From: Frankiales bacterium | Lineage (GTDB): Bacteria > Actinomycetota > Actinomycetes > Mycobacteriales > SCTD01 | Length of the DNA: 25,297 bases | Reading direction: 5' to 3' | Assembly (NCBI GenBank): GCA_025965755.1 | Contig: JAOPWI010000307.1 | Coordinates: 1 to 25,297 of the forward strand | Part shown: piece by piece, positions 6,983 through 16,514 of the stretch | Layout: each line of letters opens with the position of its first letter | Position numbering within the stretch: the first letter of the stretch is position 1 | Translations under genes and position numbers: made by a program | Notes under the pieces: generated by a model | Told to the model about the DNA's origin: nothing | Database searches by the model: none | The model's input: only the letters and a program-made list of their open reading frames with translations

Positions 6983-7909
6983 ATGGCGCACGACTACTCG
7001 GCCGACGCGATCGTCGTCGGGGCAGGCCCCGGCGGTCTGTCGGCCGCGCTCTATCTGGCGCGCTATCTGCGCAGTGTGCAGCTGTTCGACGCGGGCCACG
7101 GCCGCTCCACACACCACCAGGTCAACCGCAACTACCTCGGCTTTCCGGGCGGCGTGCGCACCACGCACCTGCGCGAGCTCGGCCTCGGCCAGCTGTCGGC
7201 CTATCCGCACGTGCAGGTGCACAAGCACCGCGTCGAGCACCTGGCCGCGGCCCCGGACGGCGGGTTCGTCGCCGCGGGCCAGTTCGGCACGTCGCACGGG
7301 CGCTGCGTCATCCTCGCCACGGGCGTGCTCGACCACTATCCGCACTTCCACGGCTGGGAGAGCTACGTCGGCACCAGCATGTTCTGGTGCATCACCTGTG
7401 ACGGCTTCGAGTCCGTCGGCAAGAAGATCGTGGTGGCCGGGCACACCAACGGCGCGGCCGGCGAGGCGATGCAGCTCTCACGCCTGTCCTCCGACATCAC
7501 GGTCGTCACGAACAGCCATGTGGACGAGATCGACGACAAGCACCGCGCGCGCCTCGGCGCCGCCGGCATCCCGGTCCTTCACGACAAGGTCGTGGCGGGA
7601 AAGGGGCAGGACGGCCAGCTGGAGGTGCTCGAGACCGAGTCCGGTCATGTGCTGCCCGTCGAGGCGTTCTTCGTGGTGCAGGGCGCGACACCCGAGACCG
7701 GCCTGGCCCGGCAGCTCGGCGTGCAGATCGCGGAGAGCGGCTGGATCGCGGTCGACACCGAGCAGAAGACGAGCGTCGAGGGGGTCTACGCCGCCGGCGA
7801 CGTCACGATGCTGCACAGCCACCAGGTGACCGCGGCGGTCCACGAGGGTGCCCAGGCCGCCTCCGCGGCGAACTACTTCCTCTACCCGGCCGACCTCAAG
7901 GCGGACTGA
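6983..7909 (+). CDS. Thioredoxin-reductase-like FAD-dependent oxidoreductase
   Basis: 308 residues, the length of low-molecular-weight thioredoxin reductase. The FAD motif GAGPGG (13-18), the ATG segment (112-114), the redox-active CITC pair (136-139 in FWCITCDGF) and the C-terminal AGD FAD motif (281-283) are present. The NADPH domain is unusual: the GxGxxA loop is replaced by GHTNGAAGEA (153-162), and the HRRxxxR segment that selects NADPH is absent (VTNSHVDEID instead). The protein may use another electron donor or bind NADPH weakly. It is divergent from a cyclic-nucleotide-binding protein. Fusions of those two domains are known in actinobacteria, so a functional link is plausible. The 3' end overlaps the next gene by 28 bp. 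The substrate is unknown. Confidence 0.88.
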   Translation: MAHDYSADAIVVGAGPGGLSAALYLARYLRSVQLFDAGHGRSTHHQVNRNYLGFPGGVRTTHLRELGLGQLSAYPHVQVHKHRVEHLAAAPDGGFVAAGQFGTSHGRCVILATGVLDHYPHFHGWESYVGTSMFWCITCDGFESVGKKIVVAGHTNGAAGEAMQLSRLSSDITVVTNSHVDEIDDKHRARLGAAGIPVLHDKVVAGKGQDGQLEVLETESGHVLPVEAFFVVQGATPETGLARQLGVQIAESGWIAVDTEQKTSVEGVYAAGDVTMLHSHQVTAAVHEGAQAASAANYFLYPADLKAD

Positions 7910-8784
7910 CGGACGGCGGCCGCGGGCGCCCGGCCTGCGGCCACCGCACGCAGGTCCAGCACGTCGCCCTCGGCCGCAGCCTGCACGGAGACGGGCGCAC
8001 CGGCCTGCCCGGTCACGATGGCGTCGAGCTCGTCGTCCGTACGGCCGGGCGCGTGATGGAACAGCAGCACCGACCCGGCGCCGCTCGCCTCGGCCAGGCC
8101 GACGACGTACTCCACGCTGGCGTGCCCCAGGTAGGCCTGGTCGGGGAACTCCCCTGCGGTGTGCTGCGCGTCGTGGATGAGCACGTCGACGCCGTCGGCC
8201 AGCTCCATCGCGGCCTCGTGGTACTCGCCGAGCCCCTCAGGGCCCGGCCCCATCGCGACCGGGCTGTGGTCGGACAGGTAGGCCAGCGACGACGTGCCGT
8301 CCGAGACGCGGTAGCCGTAGGTCCGGCCGCCCTTGTGCGGGATCTCCCGTGCGAGCACGGTGAAGCCCTCGATCGAGTGCTCGCCCGGATCGAGGCCGGC
8401 GAACGACCAGCCGGGACCGAGCACGTGCGGCAGGACCGGGAAGTGCGGCGGCGAGAAGGCGCGCGCCAGCACGGCCTCGGCCTCCTCACCCTGCTCGGGG
8501 AGCAGCACGGTCACGCGGCTGTCGGCCTGCGCGCCGGACGGGAAGAACGGCATGCCATGCGTGTGGTCCCAGTGCAGGTGGCCGAGCAGCAGCGAACCGC
8601 GAAAGCTGCGACCACCGAACAACTCGGTGGCGTTGGTGAGGCCGGTGCCGGCGTCCAGGATCAGCGTGGGGTCCTGCTCCCCGTCGTGCGCGACCGCGAC
8701 GCAGGAGGTGTGCCCCCCGTAGCGGAGGAAGGACCGCCCGGAGGCCGGCGTGCTCCCCCGCACCCCGCAGATGACGATGCGCAT
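7882..8784 (-). CDS. MBL-fold metallo-hydrolase (PhnP-like / cyclic phosphodiesterase-like)
   Basis: 300 residues. The metal-binding motif HLHWDH (69-74) and further candidate ligands SDH (171-173), HDAQH (204-208) and a His near 243 match the metallo-beta-lactamase fold. The start, MRIVICGVRGSTPASG, followed by YGGHTSCV and ILDAGTG, is typical of the PhnP/tRNase Z-like branch whose known members cleave phosphodiesters. The substrate is not evident. The C-terminal 30 residues are low-complexity Ala/Arg. The ATG start follows GGGAGCGAGG. The gene converges on the thioredoxin-reductase-like gene with a 28-bp overlap and lies 109 bp downstream of the long minus-strand gene run, so it probably has its own promoter. 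Confidence 0.85.
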   Translation of the reverse strand: MRIVICGVRGSTPASGRSFLRYGGHTSCVAVAHDGEQDPTLILDAGTGLTNATELFGGRSFRGSLLLGHLHWDHTHGMPFFPSGAQADSRVTVLLPEQGEEAEAVLARAFSPPHFPVLPHVLGPGWSFAGLDPGEHSIEGFTVLAREIPHKGGRTYGYRVSDGTSSLAYLSDHSPVAMGPGPEGLGEYHEAAMELADGVDVLIHDAQHTAGEFPDQAYLGHASVEYVVGLAEASGAGSVLLFHHAPGRTDDELDAIVTGQAGAPVSVQAAAEGDVLDLRAVAAGRAPAAAVRQSALRSAG

Positions 8785-8893
8785 CGCCGACCTCGCTCCC
8801 GACTCGGGGACCCGCTCGGCCGCCTCGGAGCCTCGGCGGAACGTAACAGCCGCGGCGGCGATGTGCGCCCGTAGTGAAGAACACGCGATCCGC

Positions 8894-9256
8894 TCACGGG
8901 CTTCCCGGGTCGGCTCCCCGCGGGAGTTCGTCCACGAGGCCGTCGAGCAGGTCGGTCAGCCGACGGCTGGCCGGTCGCGGGCGCACCGACGGGTTGCGGC
9001 GCAGCGACCACGAGCCGTCCTCCGCCGGCACCAGCGCACCGCGGTCGACGAGCGCCTCGGCGATGGCGTGCGCGTCCGGCTCCGGGACAGCCAGCGCCTC
9101 CGCCAGCGCGGCGTCGGTCGTGCTGCCGCGGCGCAGCACCGCGAGCAGGGCACCCCGCAGCAGCGGCTCGACGTCGAGCAGGTCGCTGGTCTTCAGGCCC
9201 GGGCGCTCGGGCCACGACAGGACGGCATCCCGCAGCCGCATGCCCTCCGGGGACAC
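8894..9256 (-). CDS. Small winged-helix-like protein of unknown function
   Basis: 120 residues. I do not recognise a named family. Residues about 30-87 look like a winged helix: LLRGALLAVLRRG, TTDAALAEALAV, DAHAIAEALVDRGALV and then a beta-wing-like GSWSLRRN. It might bind DNA or serve as a protein-protein module. The C-terminus is acidic and Pro/Gly-rich. The GTG start lies 2 nt after the stop of the ParA-like gene and is preceded by CTGGAG, so it is very probably translated from the same message. It is the last gene of the sixteen-gene run. Confidence 0.65.
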   Translation of the reverse strand: MSPEGMRLRDAVLSWPERPGLKTSDLLDVEPLLRGALLAVLRRGSTTDAALAEALAVPEPDAHAIAEALVDRGALVPAEDGSWSLRRNPSVRPRPASRRLTDLLDGLVDELPRGADPGSP

Positions 9257-9258
9257 CG

Positions 9259-10014
9259 CTACTCCAGCAGGCGGGTCAGCAGCAGCTTGTACTCCGTGGT
9301 CACCAGGTGATCCGGATAGCGGTGCACGAAGACACCGGAGCTGGCCAGCGTCATCATCTCGTCGGAGTGCGGAATGACCGCGCCCACCTCGGCGTCGTAG
9401 GCCTCACTCACGCGCTGGCGGACCTGCTCCGTGTCGAACGACGACGGCACCTTGTTGACCACCATCACCAGGCGCGGAACGTTGAGCCGGCGCGCGACCT
9501 CCACCGTGACGCCGGTGCCCTGGTAGTCCTGACTGTCGGGCCGCATGACCACTGCCAGCGCATCGCTGATGGCGATCGACAGCAGCGTCTCCTCGTTCAT
9601 GCCGGGGTGCGTATCGATGATGAGCGCGTCCAGCTCCAGCTCCTCGATGAGCCGCTGAAAGCCGTCGTTGAGCAGGCCGACGTCGTAGCCCTCACGGATG
9701 ATCCGGGCGATGTCGCCCGCCTTGATGCTCGAGGGCACCAGGTAGAGCGCGCCGGTGATCTCGGGGCCGATCCGGGTGCCGACGTCGTACGCCGCCTCCT
9801 CGATCTCGCAGTTGCCCCAGAGGTAGTCGTTCAGCGACTTGCCGACCTCGTCGTCCCCCATGCCGAGCACCACGTGCACACCCGGCGACTGGATGTCCGT
9901 GTCGACGACGCCGACGCGCAGGCCCTGCATCGCGGCCAGAGCGCTCAGGTTGGCGGCGGTGTTGCTCTTGCCGGTTCCCCCCCGGAAGGAGTGGATGGAG
10001 ATGACGGTGGCCAC
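9259..10014 (-). CDS. MinD/ParA-family ATPase with atypical Walker A
   Basis: 251 residues. A P-loop ATPase of the SIMIBI class: FRGGTGKSNTAANLS (10-24) is the Walker A motif, VVDTDIQSPG (36-45) the A' motif, and LIIDTHPGM (131-139) the Walker B motif. The signature lysine of the deviant Walker A (KGGxGK) is Arg11 here. In MinD/ParA that lysine reaches across the dimer, so the substitution may alter ATP-driven dimerisation. No C-terminal amphipathic membrane helix of the MinD type is evident, and there is no ParB or MinC partner in the window. The gene lies 10 nt downstream of the SpoIIE-type phosphatase gene, so a role in positioning or switching the regulatory module is likely but inferred. 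Confidence 0.85.
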   Translation of the reverse strand: MATVISIHSFRGGTGKSNTAANLSALAAMQGLRVGVVDTDIQSPGVHVVLGMGDDEVGKSLNDYLWGNCEIEEAAYDVGTRIGPEITGALYLVPSSIKAGDIARIIREGYDVGLLNDGFQRLIEELELDALIIDTHPGMNEETLLSIAISDALAVVMRPDSQDYQGTGVTVEVARRLNVPRLVMVVNKVPSSFDTEQVRQRVSEAYDAEVGAVIPHSDEMMTLASSGVFVHRYPDHLVTTEYKLLLTRLLE

Positions 10015-10024
10015 GGAACACCTC

Positions 10025-11263
10025 TCAGGTCTCGCCGGCGGGCAGACGGCGCACGGCCATCATGGTGATGTCGTCGAAGGGCACCGCTCCGCGCACGAAG
10101 GCGTGCAGCCCGGCGTCGACCCGGTCCAGCAGCCCAGCACTGGTCTCGACCGGCTGCTCGAGCAGCGCGTACATGCGCGCCTCCCCGAAGAAGCGGCCGT
10201 CCTCGTCTTTGGCCTCGGGGACGCCGTCGGTGTAGGCGAACAGCGTGTCGCCGCGCTCGAGCTTCGCCTCGCCGATGCGGAACTGCACCCCCGGCAGCAT
10301 GCCGACGGCCGGGCCGGTCGGCGGGAGGTCCTGCCGCGTGCCGTCCCCGCGGACGATGGCGGGCGGGTTGTGGCCGCCGTTCACGTACAGCAGCGCGCCG
10401 TCCTTCGGGTCGATCATTCCGAAGAACATGGTGGCGAAGTAACCCTGCTCGAGGTGGTTGTCCGTCATGTACTTGCTCGCCCCGGCCACCGCGTTGAGCA
10501 GCGGGCCGGTGCCGATGCTGGGCAGCGCGCGCTTGCGGGTGGACGCCTCACCGGACAGCCAGTCCCTGCCCGACCTGTCGCCGGCCTCGTCCATCCAGCC
10601 CATGCTGACGTTCTGCTGGGCACCGGAGCGGACCAGGGTGCGGATCAGCGCCATGAACAGCGCCGCGCCCACGCCCTTGTCGCAGACGTCGGCGACGACG
10701 AAGCCGACGCGCCGACCGTTGACCATCTCGAAGGCGTCGTAGAAGTCCCCGGCGACCTCCCGGGCAGGCCGGAACCGGGCAGCGATGTCCCAGCCCGCCG
10801 GCTGGGGCAGCGTGCGTGGGAGGAATCCCTCCTGGATGTCGCGTCCGATCTGCAGCTCCTTCTCGATGCGCGCCTGCTCCGCGGCCTGTGCCGACGTGGT
10901 CGACCCGGTGGTCAGCCGCACCAGCTCGCGTGCCGACTCGACCCGCGCCCGCAGCAGCGGCGGCAGGAAAGGCGGCAGGACCGCGTCGACACCGGCCGAC
11001 AGGTGCGGCTCGACCAGCGCCGGATCGCCGTCCGTGGCGACGAGAACGGGGAGCGCGCCCCCGAGGTGCTCGATGACCCCGGCCCGCTGCGCCGGTGTGC
11101 ACACCGCGTCCAGGACGACCGCGTCGGGCGCACCGGCCCGGTCGGCCAGCACGTCGGCCAGCAGCGACGAGGTGACGGCGTATCCCGCCGCCGTCAGCGC
11201 GTCCGCCATGCCGGTCAGCGCGCCCGGCTCCCGTACCAGCAGCAGGCTGCCCAGCTCCTCCAC
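10025..11263 (-). CDS. SpoIIE/RsbU-type PP2C phosphatase with degenerate receiver domain
   Basis: 412 residues. Residues 1-115 have receiver-like alternation of strands and helices. The expected Asp52 is there, but the acidic pair after strand 1 (LLLVREPG) and the lysine after strand 5 (VLPPFL) are missing. A helical linker (about 120-150, EQARIEKELQIGRDIQEGFLP) follows. The PP2C domain (155-408) keeps its metal-binding acids: AGDFYDAF (171-178), ADVCDKG (191-197), YTDGVPEA (324-331) and FDDIT (396-400). Such enzymes dephosphorylate STAS anti-anti-sigma proteins. The RsbW-like kinase gene 13 nt upstream and the two nearby STAS genes give it obvious partners. The start is a GTG. Confidence 0.93.
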   Translation of the reverse strand: MEELGSLLLVREPGALTGMADALTAAGYAVTSSLLADVLADRAGAPDAVVLDAVCTPAQRAGVIEHLGGALPVLVATDGDPALVEPHLSAGVDAVLPPFLPPLLRARVESARELVRLTTGSTTSAQAAEQARIEKELQIGRDIQEGFLPRTLPQPAGWDIAARFRPAREVAGDFYDAFEMVNGRRVGFVVADVCDKGVGAALFMALIRTLVRSGAQQNVSMGWMDEAGDRSGRDWLSGEASTRKRALPSIGTGPLLNAVAGASKYMTDNHLEQGYFATMFFGMIDPKDGALLYVNGGHNPPAIVRGDGTRQDLPPTGPAVGMLPGVQFRIGEAKLERGDTLFAYTDGVPEAKDEDGRFFGEARMYALLEQPVETSAGLLDRVDAGLHAFVRGAVPFDDITMMAVRRLPAGET

Positions 11264-11276
11264 GTCGTCTCCCCCG

Positions 11277-11699
11277 TCAGACCGCAGCCGGACGGCGCAC
11301 GGTGAAGTAGTTGCGGTTGTGGCCCTCGACGTACTCGTACCGGAAGTCGTCGACGCCCTGGATCGTCAGGAAGACGCCGAGCCCGCCGATGGGGCGCGAC
11401 TCGAGGGACTCCGACAGGTCCGAGGGCGGTGCCTGGGCGGTCGGGTCGTACGGCGGCGAGGTGTCCTCGAGGCACAGCGTCAGCCGCTCGCTGTCCAGGT
11501 TCTTGGCGATGCGCAACAGGCCGGTCTGGCCGGAACGCTCATAGCCGTACAGCACCACGTTGGTCGCGATCTCGTCGACGGCCAGGCGGAGCCGGTAGGC
11601 CTCGCGGCGCTCCAGCCCGGCCTCGGCCGACGCCTCCTTGACGAAGTCCGCGATCGGCTGCAGCGACTCCAGCACGCCGGGCACCTCCAGCACGTCCAT
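11277..11699 (-). CDS. RsbW/SpoIIAB-like serine kinase (anti-sigma type)
   Basis: 140 residues with a GHKL ATPase fold. The N box reads AVDEIATNVVLYGY (Glu43, Asn47), the G1 box LEDTSPPYDP (77-86) and the G2 box GGLGVFL (105-111). These kinases phosphorylate a serine on STAS partners and may bind a sigma factor or another target. The G1 box has Ser-Pro in place of the usual Gly after Asp79-Thr80, a variation also common in stand-alone members. No sigma factor gene is in the window, so the controlled target is unknown. The gene lies 22 nt after a STAS gene and 13 nt before the PP2C gene, the standard partner-switching neighbourhood. Confidence 0.92.
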   Translation of the reverse strand: MDVLEVPGVLESLQPIADFVKEASAEAGLERREAYRLRLAVDEIATNVVLYGYERSGQTGLLRIAKNLDSERLTLCLEDTSPPYDPTAQAPPSDLSESLESRPIGGLGVFLTIQGVDDFRYEYVEGHNRNYFTVRRPAAV

Positions 11700-11721
11700 C
11701 CCAGCCCTCCGGGATACGCGC

Positions 11722-12042
11722 TCAGCCGACGTACGCCTCTTGCATGATCACGCTGTGGTCGAAGCCCGTGAGCCTGATGGTCTCGATCACCGGATCCTGC
11801 GCAGCGACGATGTAGATGTCGACCGCCTGCCCCATCTTCTGCTTGGCGAACACCAGGCTGCGCAGGCCGGCGCTGGACATGTAGCTGAGGCGCTCAGCCA
11901 TGAGCACGAGCCGCTCCGGCGAGGCTCCAGCGGCCTCCTCGATGCGCGCGCGGAAGGCGGGAGCAGCGGCAGCGTCGAGTTCGCCCGTCAGGGTGATCGT
12001 CGCCACCTGCCCCTCGGTGGACAGGGTCGCGTCGAACGGCAT
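11722..12042 (-). CDS. STAS-domain anti-anti-sigma-like protein (downstream of glgX)
   Basis: 106 residues, a single STAS domain. The phosphorylation loop is YMSSAGLRSL, in which Ser57 aligns with the phosphorylated Ser of SpoIIAA/RsbV (DSxGL) and Ser56 replaces the usual Asp. A strand-helix pattern typical of the fold surrounds it (ATITLTGELDAAAAPAF at the start). The ATG follows GAGGGAGAG, a good ribosome site, which defines the start and excludes the longer upstream frame. The RsbW-like kinase gene follows by 22 nt, so this is the best candidate for its direct partner. A 62-bp gap with repeated octamers separates it from glgX upstream. Confidence 0.9.
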   Translation of the reverse strand: MPFDATLSTEGQVATITLTGELDAAAAPAFRARIEEAAGASPERLVLMAERLSYMSSAGLRSLVFAKQKMGQAVDIYIVAAQDPVIETIRLTGFDHSVIMQEAYVG

Positions 12043-12056
12043 GGCTGCTCTCCCTC

Positions 12057-12104
12057 GTGCGGTGACGGTACGGACGTGTGCGGTGGTGCCGTGCGCGTGC
12101 CGTG
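12057..12104. repeat. Four near-identical GTGCSGTG octamers between glgX and the STAS gene
   Basis: GTGCGGTG occurs at 12057-12064 and 12078-12085, exactly 21 bp apart (two helical turns). GTGCCGTG occurs at 12086-12093 and 12097-12104. On the minus strand a TACCGT (12070-12065) lies between the first two. The cluster fills most of the 62-bp gap upstream of the regulatory genes and could be an operator or an internal promoter region. In such GC-rich DNA chance is possible. Confidence 0.35.
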
Positions 12105-14266
<2,162 letters not shown>

Positions 14267-14270
<4 letters not shown>

Positions 14271-14605
14271 GGCGCAGCCAGCGCCTGCACGCCGGCGTCG
14301 ACGCTGTCGGACAGCACGAAGAAGTCGAGAAAGCCGGTCGCCGACATCGTGTCCTGGATGTCCTCCGACAACCCCACCAGAGCGATGCGGCTCGACACGC
14401 TCTGCGCATGCCGGTAGACCAGCAGCATCATCCGCAGCCCGGCGCTGCTCATGTAGTCCACCCCGGACAGGTCCAGCAGCACGCTGCCGGACGGCGGGAT
14501 GAGCGGCAGCAGCTGCTCCTGGGCGGCCGGTGCCGACTTGCCGTCGAGGTCTCCGGTCAGTGCCACGACGCGGACGTCGCCGACGTCCCTCAGCTCGATG
14601 TGCAC
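14267..14605 (-). CDS. STAS-domain anti-anti-sigma-like protein (upstream of glgX)
   Basis: 112 residues, a single STAS domain. The phospho-acceptor loop reads DYMSSAGLRMM (50-60); Ser54 aligns with the phosphorylated Ser of SpoIIAA and Ser53 replaces Asp. I choose the GTG at 14605 because AGGAGG lies 5 nt upstream of it. A GTG at 14623 would add six residues but would place AGGAGG inside the coding region. The stop overlaps the glgX start. It shares the MSSAGLR loop with the STAS protein at 11722-12042, so both may be substrates of the same kinase and phosphatase, or one may be tied to the enzymes beside it. Confidence 0.9.
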
Positions 14606-14629
14606 CAGTGCCTCCTGTGTCACGAGGGC

Positions 14630-16456
14630 TCAGCTCGCCGTCGGCGTGAGGGTGACCCGCACCGTGACGCGCTCGTCGGTCGCAGGCATCGTCACGGTCA
14701 GGGCCTCGGCGTCGTAGCCGTCGTACGGCTTGTCGTCGATGCGGACCTCGGTGATGCGCACGGAGCCCGCGGGCAGGATGTCGGGCTGCACCCGCAGGAT
14801 GCCGTCCGGGAGCCCGCCCGGATAGGGCTTGAACCAGAAGTCCATCGGCGTCCTCGTCAGCAGCAGGTTGGTGTAGACCGCGGCCAGGAAGCACAGCTCG
14901 GCCGAGTGGTACATGGACATGGAATGGCTGCCCTTGAACCGCTCGGTGCCCAGCAGGTAGGGCATGCCGTTGGCCAGGACGTTGAAGTAGACGGCTCCCT
15001 CGTCGTGGTCGAGGAAGTAGGTGTTGTAGAACGCTGACGCCTCGCGGCCCAGGCGCAGGTACTCCTCGCTCCCGGTCTCGCCCGCGAGGATCAGGTAGGC
15101 CAGGATCGCCTGCTCCTGCTGCCACCACGCCTTGCGGTCGTGCCAGACGAAGCGGTGGACCTCCTGGCCGGGCTTGAGCACCCGCTCCACCACGTCGTAC
15201 CAGCCGCCCCGCTGCACGTCGCTGCCCACCGAGGGCATGAGGTCGCCGATCCTCTCCGCCAGGTCCCGGTAGGTGTCCTTCGGGCGCAGGGAGTTCATGC
15301 GCATGAGGTTCCAGGCGATCTTCAGGTTGTGACCGACGACGGCGCGGTCCTGCTGCCAGCCGTACGTCACATCATGCGACCAGTCCTCGGTGAACCGCTC
15401 GTTCACGAAGGGGCTGTGGTCGTAGTCCGGGAAGTACCGGGCGATCGTGTCGAACGTGTCCTCGAGGAAGTCGGCGTGCCGCTCCTCCCCCGTCGCCAGG
15501 TAGAGGTTCACCAGGTATGCCGGGGCATGGTCACCGACCGAGTTCCAGTTCTTCTTCGCACGGTTCAACCCGAGCGACTCGGTGTGGGCGTCGAGCAGGA
15601 TGGGGTCGATGTGGCTGTAGTAGCCGCCGCCCTTCTCGTCCCGGAAGAACTTGGCGAACAGGTTGAGCGTGCCCTCGATGTCCGTCATGATCCGCGGGTC
15701 GCCGGTGACCCGGTACGTCTGCGTCGGTCCGGCCAGGGCGTAGATCTGCTCGTACATCGGGATGGCGTCGTAGTCGTCGCCGAACTCAGACGTGAAGAGC
15801 TTGGTCTCGCGGTCACCCTCGACCCGGACGCCGTGGTACCAGTACGTGACGTCCTCGTCGCGGTCGACGAAGCGCATGTGGTCGCGCAGGTAGTCGGTGC
15901 CCTTCTCGGCCACCTCGAGGTAGTCCTCATTGCCGGTGATCATGTACGCCGAGGCCATGCCGTAGACCATGCGCGAGATCGTGTCCGTCTCCTGGACGTG
16001 GCTGTCGGTCTTGTCGCCACCCAGGCGCAGGACCGTGCGGTAGTCGCGGTAGTCGACGCCCTCCGTGCCGAACTGCGCCCGCCGGTAGAACGCCGCAAGG
16101 GCGTTGACCTGGTCGATCCACCAGTTCGGCCGCTCGAACTGGTAGTCCGCCGCGGTCCGGCCGACGAAGACGATCCGCTTCGCCTCGTACACGTGGCCAC
16201 CGGCCTCGGGATAGAAGACGCCGTACGCCGACAGGTACCGACCGGGTGTGAGCATCTCCCGCATCGGTCCGCTGGCGTCCGTGTACGGCTGCCCGAGGTT
16301 GCGCAGCAGCTCGGCGTACGTGCTGTCGGTCAGGCGGACCTCGAAATCGCGTCCGTCGGACGTGCGCAGCCCGAAGAACCCTCCCTCCGCGTCGTACGAC
16401 GTGACGTAGCCGCTGATCGTGTCGGAGAAGGAGAAGAGCATGTTCTCTGCGGTCAT
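14630..16456 (-). CDS. AGE-family (N-acylglucosamine 2-epimerase-like) protein with extra N-terminal domain
   Basis: 608 residues, about 200 longer than a typical epimerase. Residues 1-100 form a beta-rich extra domain (SGYVTSYDAEGGFFGLRTSDGRDFEVRL, cut here for illustration at its core GGFFGLRTSDG). Residues about 105-540 look like the alpha6/alpha6 barrel of N-acylglucosamine and cellobiose 2-epimerases: GHNLKIAWNL (375-384), WWQQEQA (444-450) and SMYHSAEL (514-521). A C-terminal beta segment (545-608) follows. These enzymes epimerise or isomerise free sugars in the cytoplasm. The Glu usually following GH-x-x is Lys379 here, so the activity may differ. The ATG follows AAGAGGA. The STAS and glgX genes follow directly. 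Substrate unknown. Confidence 0.8.
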   Translation of the reverse strand: MTAENMLFSFSDTISGYVTSYDAEGGFFGLRTSDGRDFEVRLTDSTYAELLRNLGQPYTDASGPMREMLTPGRYLSAYGVFYPEAGGHVYEAKRIVFVGRTAADYQFERPNWWIDQVNALAAFYRRAQFGTEGVDYRDYRTVLRLGGDKTDSHVQETDTISRMVYGMASAYMITGNEDYLEVAEKGTDYLRDHMRFVDRDEDVTYWYHGVRVEGDRETKLFTSEFGDDYDAIPMYEQIYALAGPTQTYRVTGDPRIMTDIEGTLNLFAKFFRDEKGGGYYSHIDPILLDAHTESLGLNRAKKNWNSVGDHAPAYLVNLYLATGEERHADFLEDTFDTIARYFPDYDHSPFVNERFTEDWSHDVTYGWQQDRAVVGHNLKIAWNLMRMNSLRPKDTYRDLAERIGDLMPSVGSDVQRGGWYDVVERVLKPGQEVHRFVWHDRKAWWQQEQAILAYLILAGETGSEEYLRLGREASAFYNTYFLDHDEGAVYFNVLANGMPYLLGTERFKGSHSMSMYHSAELCFLAAVYTNLLLTRTPMDFWFKPYPGGLPDGILRVQPDILPAGSVRITEVRIDDKPYDGYDAEALTVTMPATDERVTVRVTLTPTAS

Positions 16457-16514
16457 TTCGGGGTCCTCTTCTGGAGGCGGTCAGCGGGGTCACGCGGGAG
16501 GCGCAGGTGCCCGG

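Noticed and set aside
6809..7444. Upstream extension of the cyclic-nucleotide-binding protein frame
   Set aside because: It runs antisense through the reductase-like gene; the GTG at 6808 has a strong ribosome site and begins the recognisable domain.
14606..14623. Earlier GTG start for the STAS gene before glgX
   Set aside because: AGGAGG lies inside this stretch at ideal distance from the GTG at 14605, so the later start is preferred, though not proven.
14271..15128. Extension of the GlgX frame upstream of 14270
   Set aside because: The extra residues overlap the STAS and epimerase genes in another frame and show no domain; the GTGA overlap gives a natural start.
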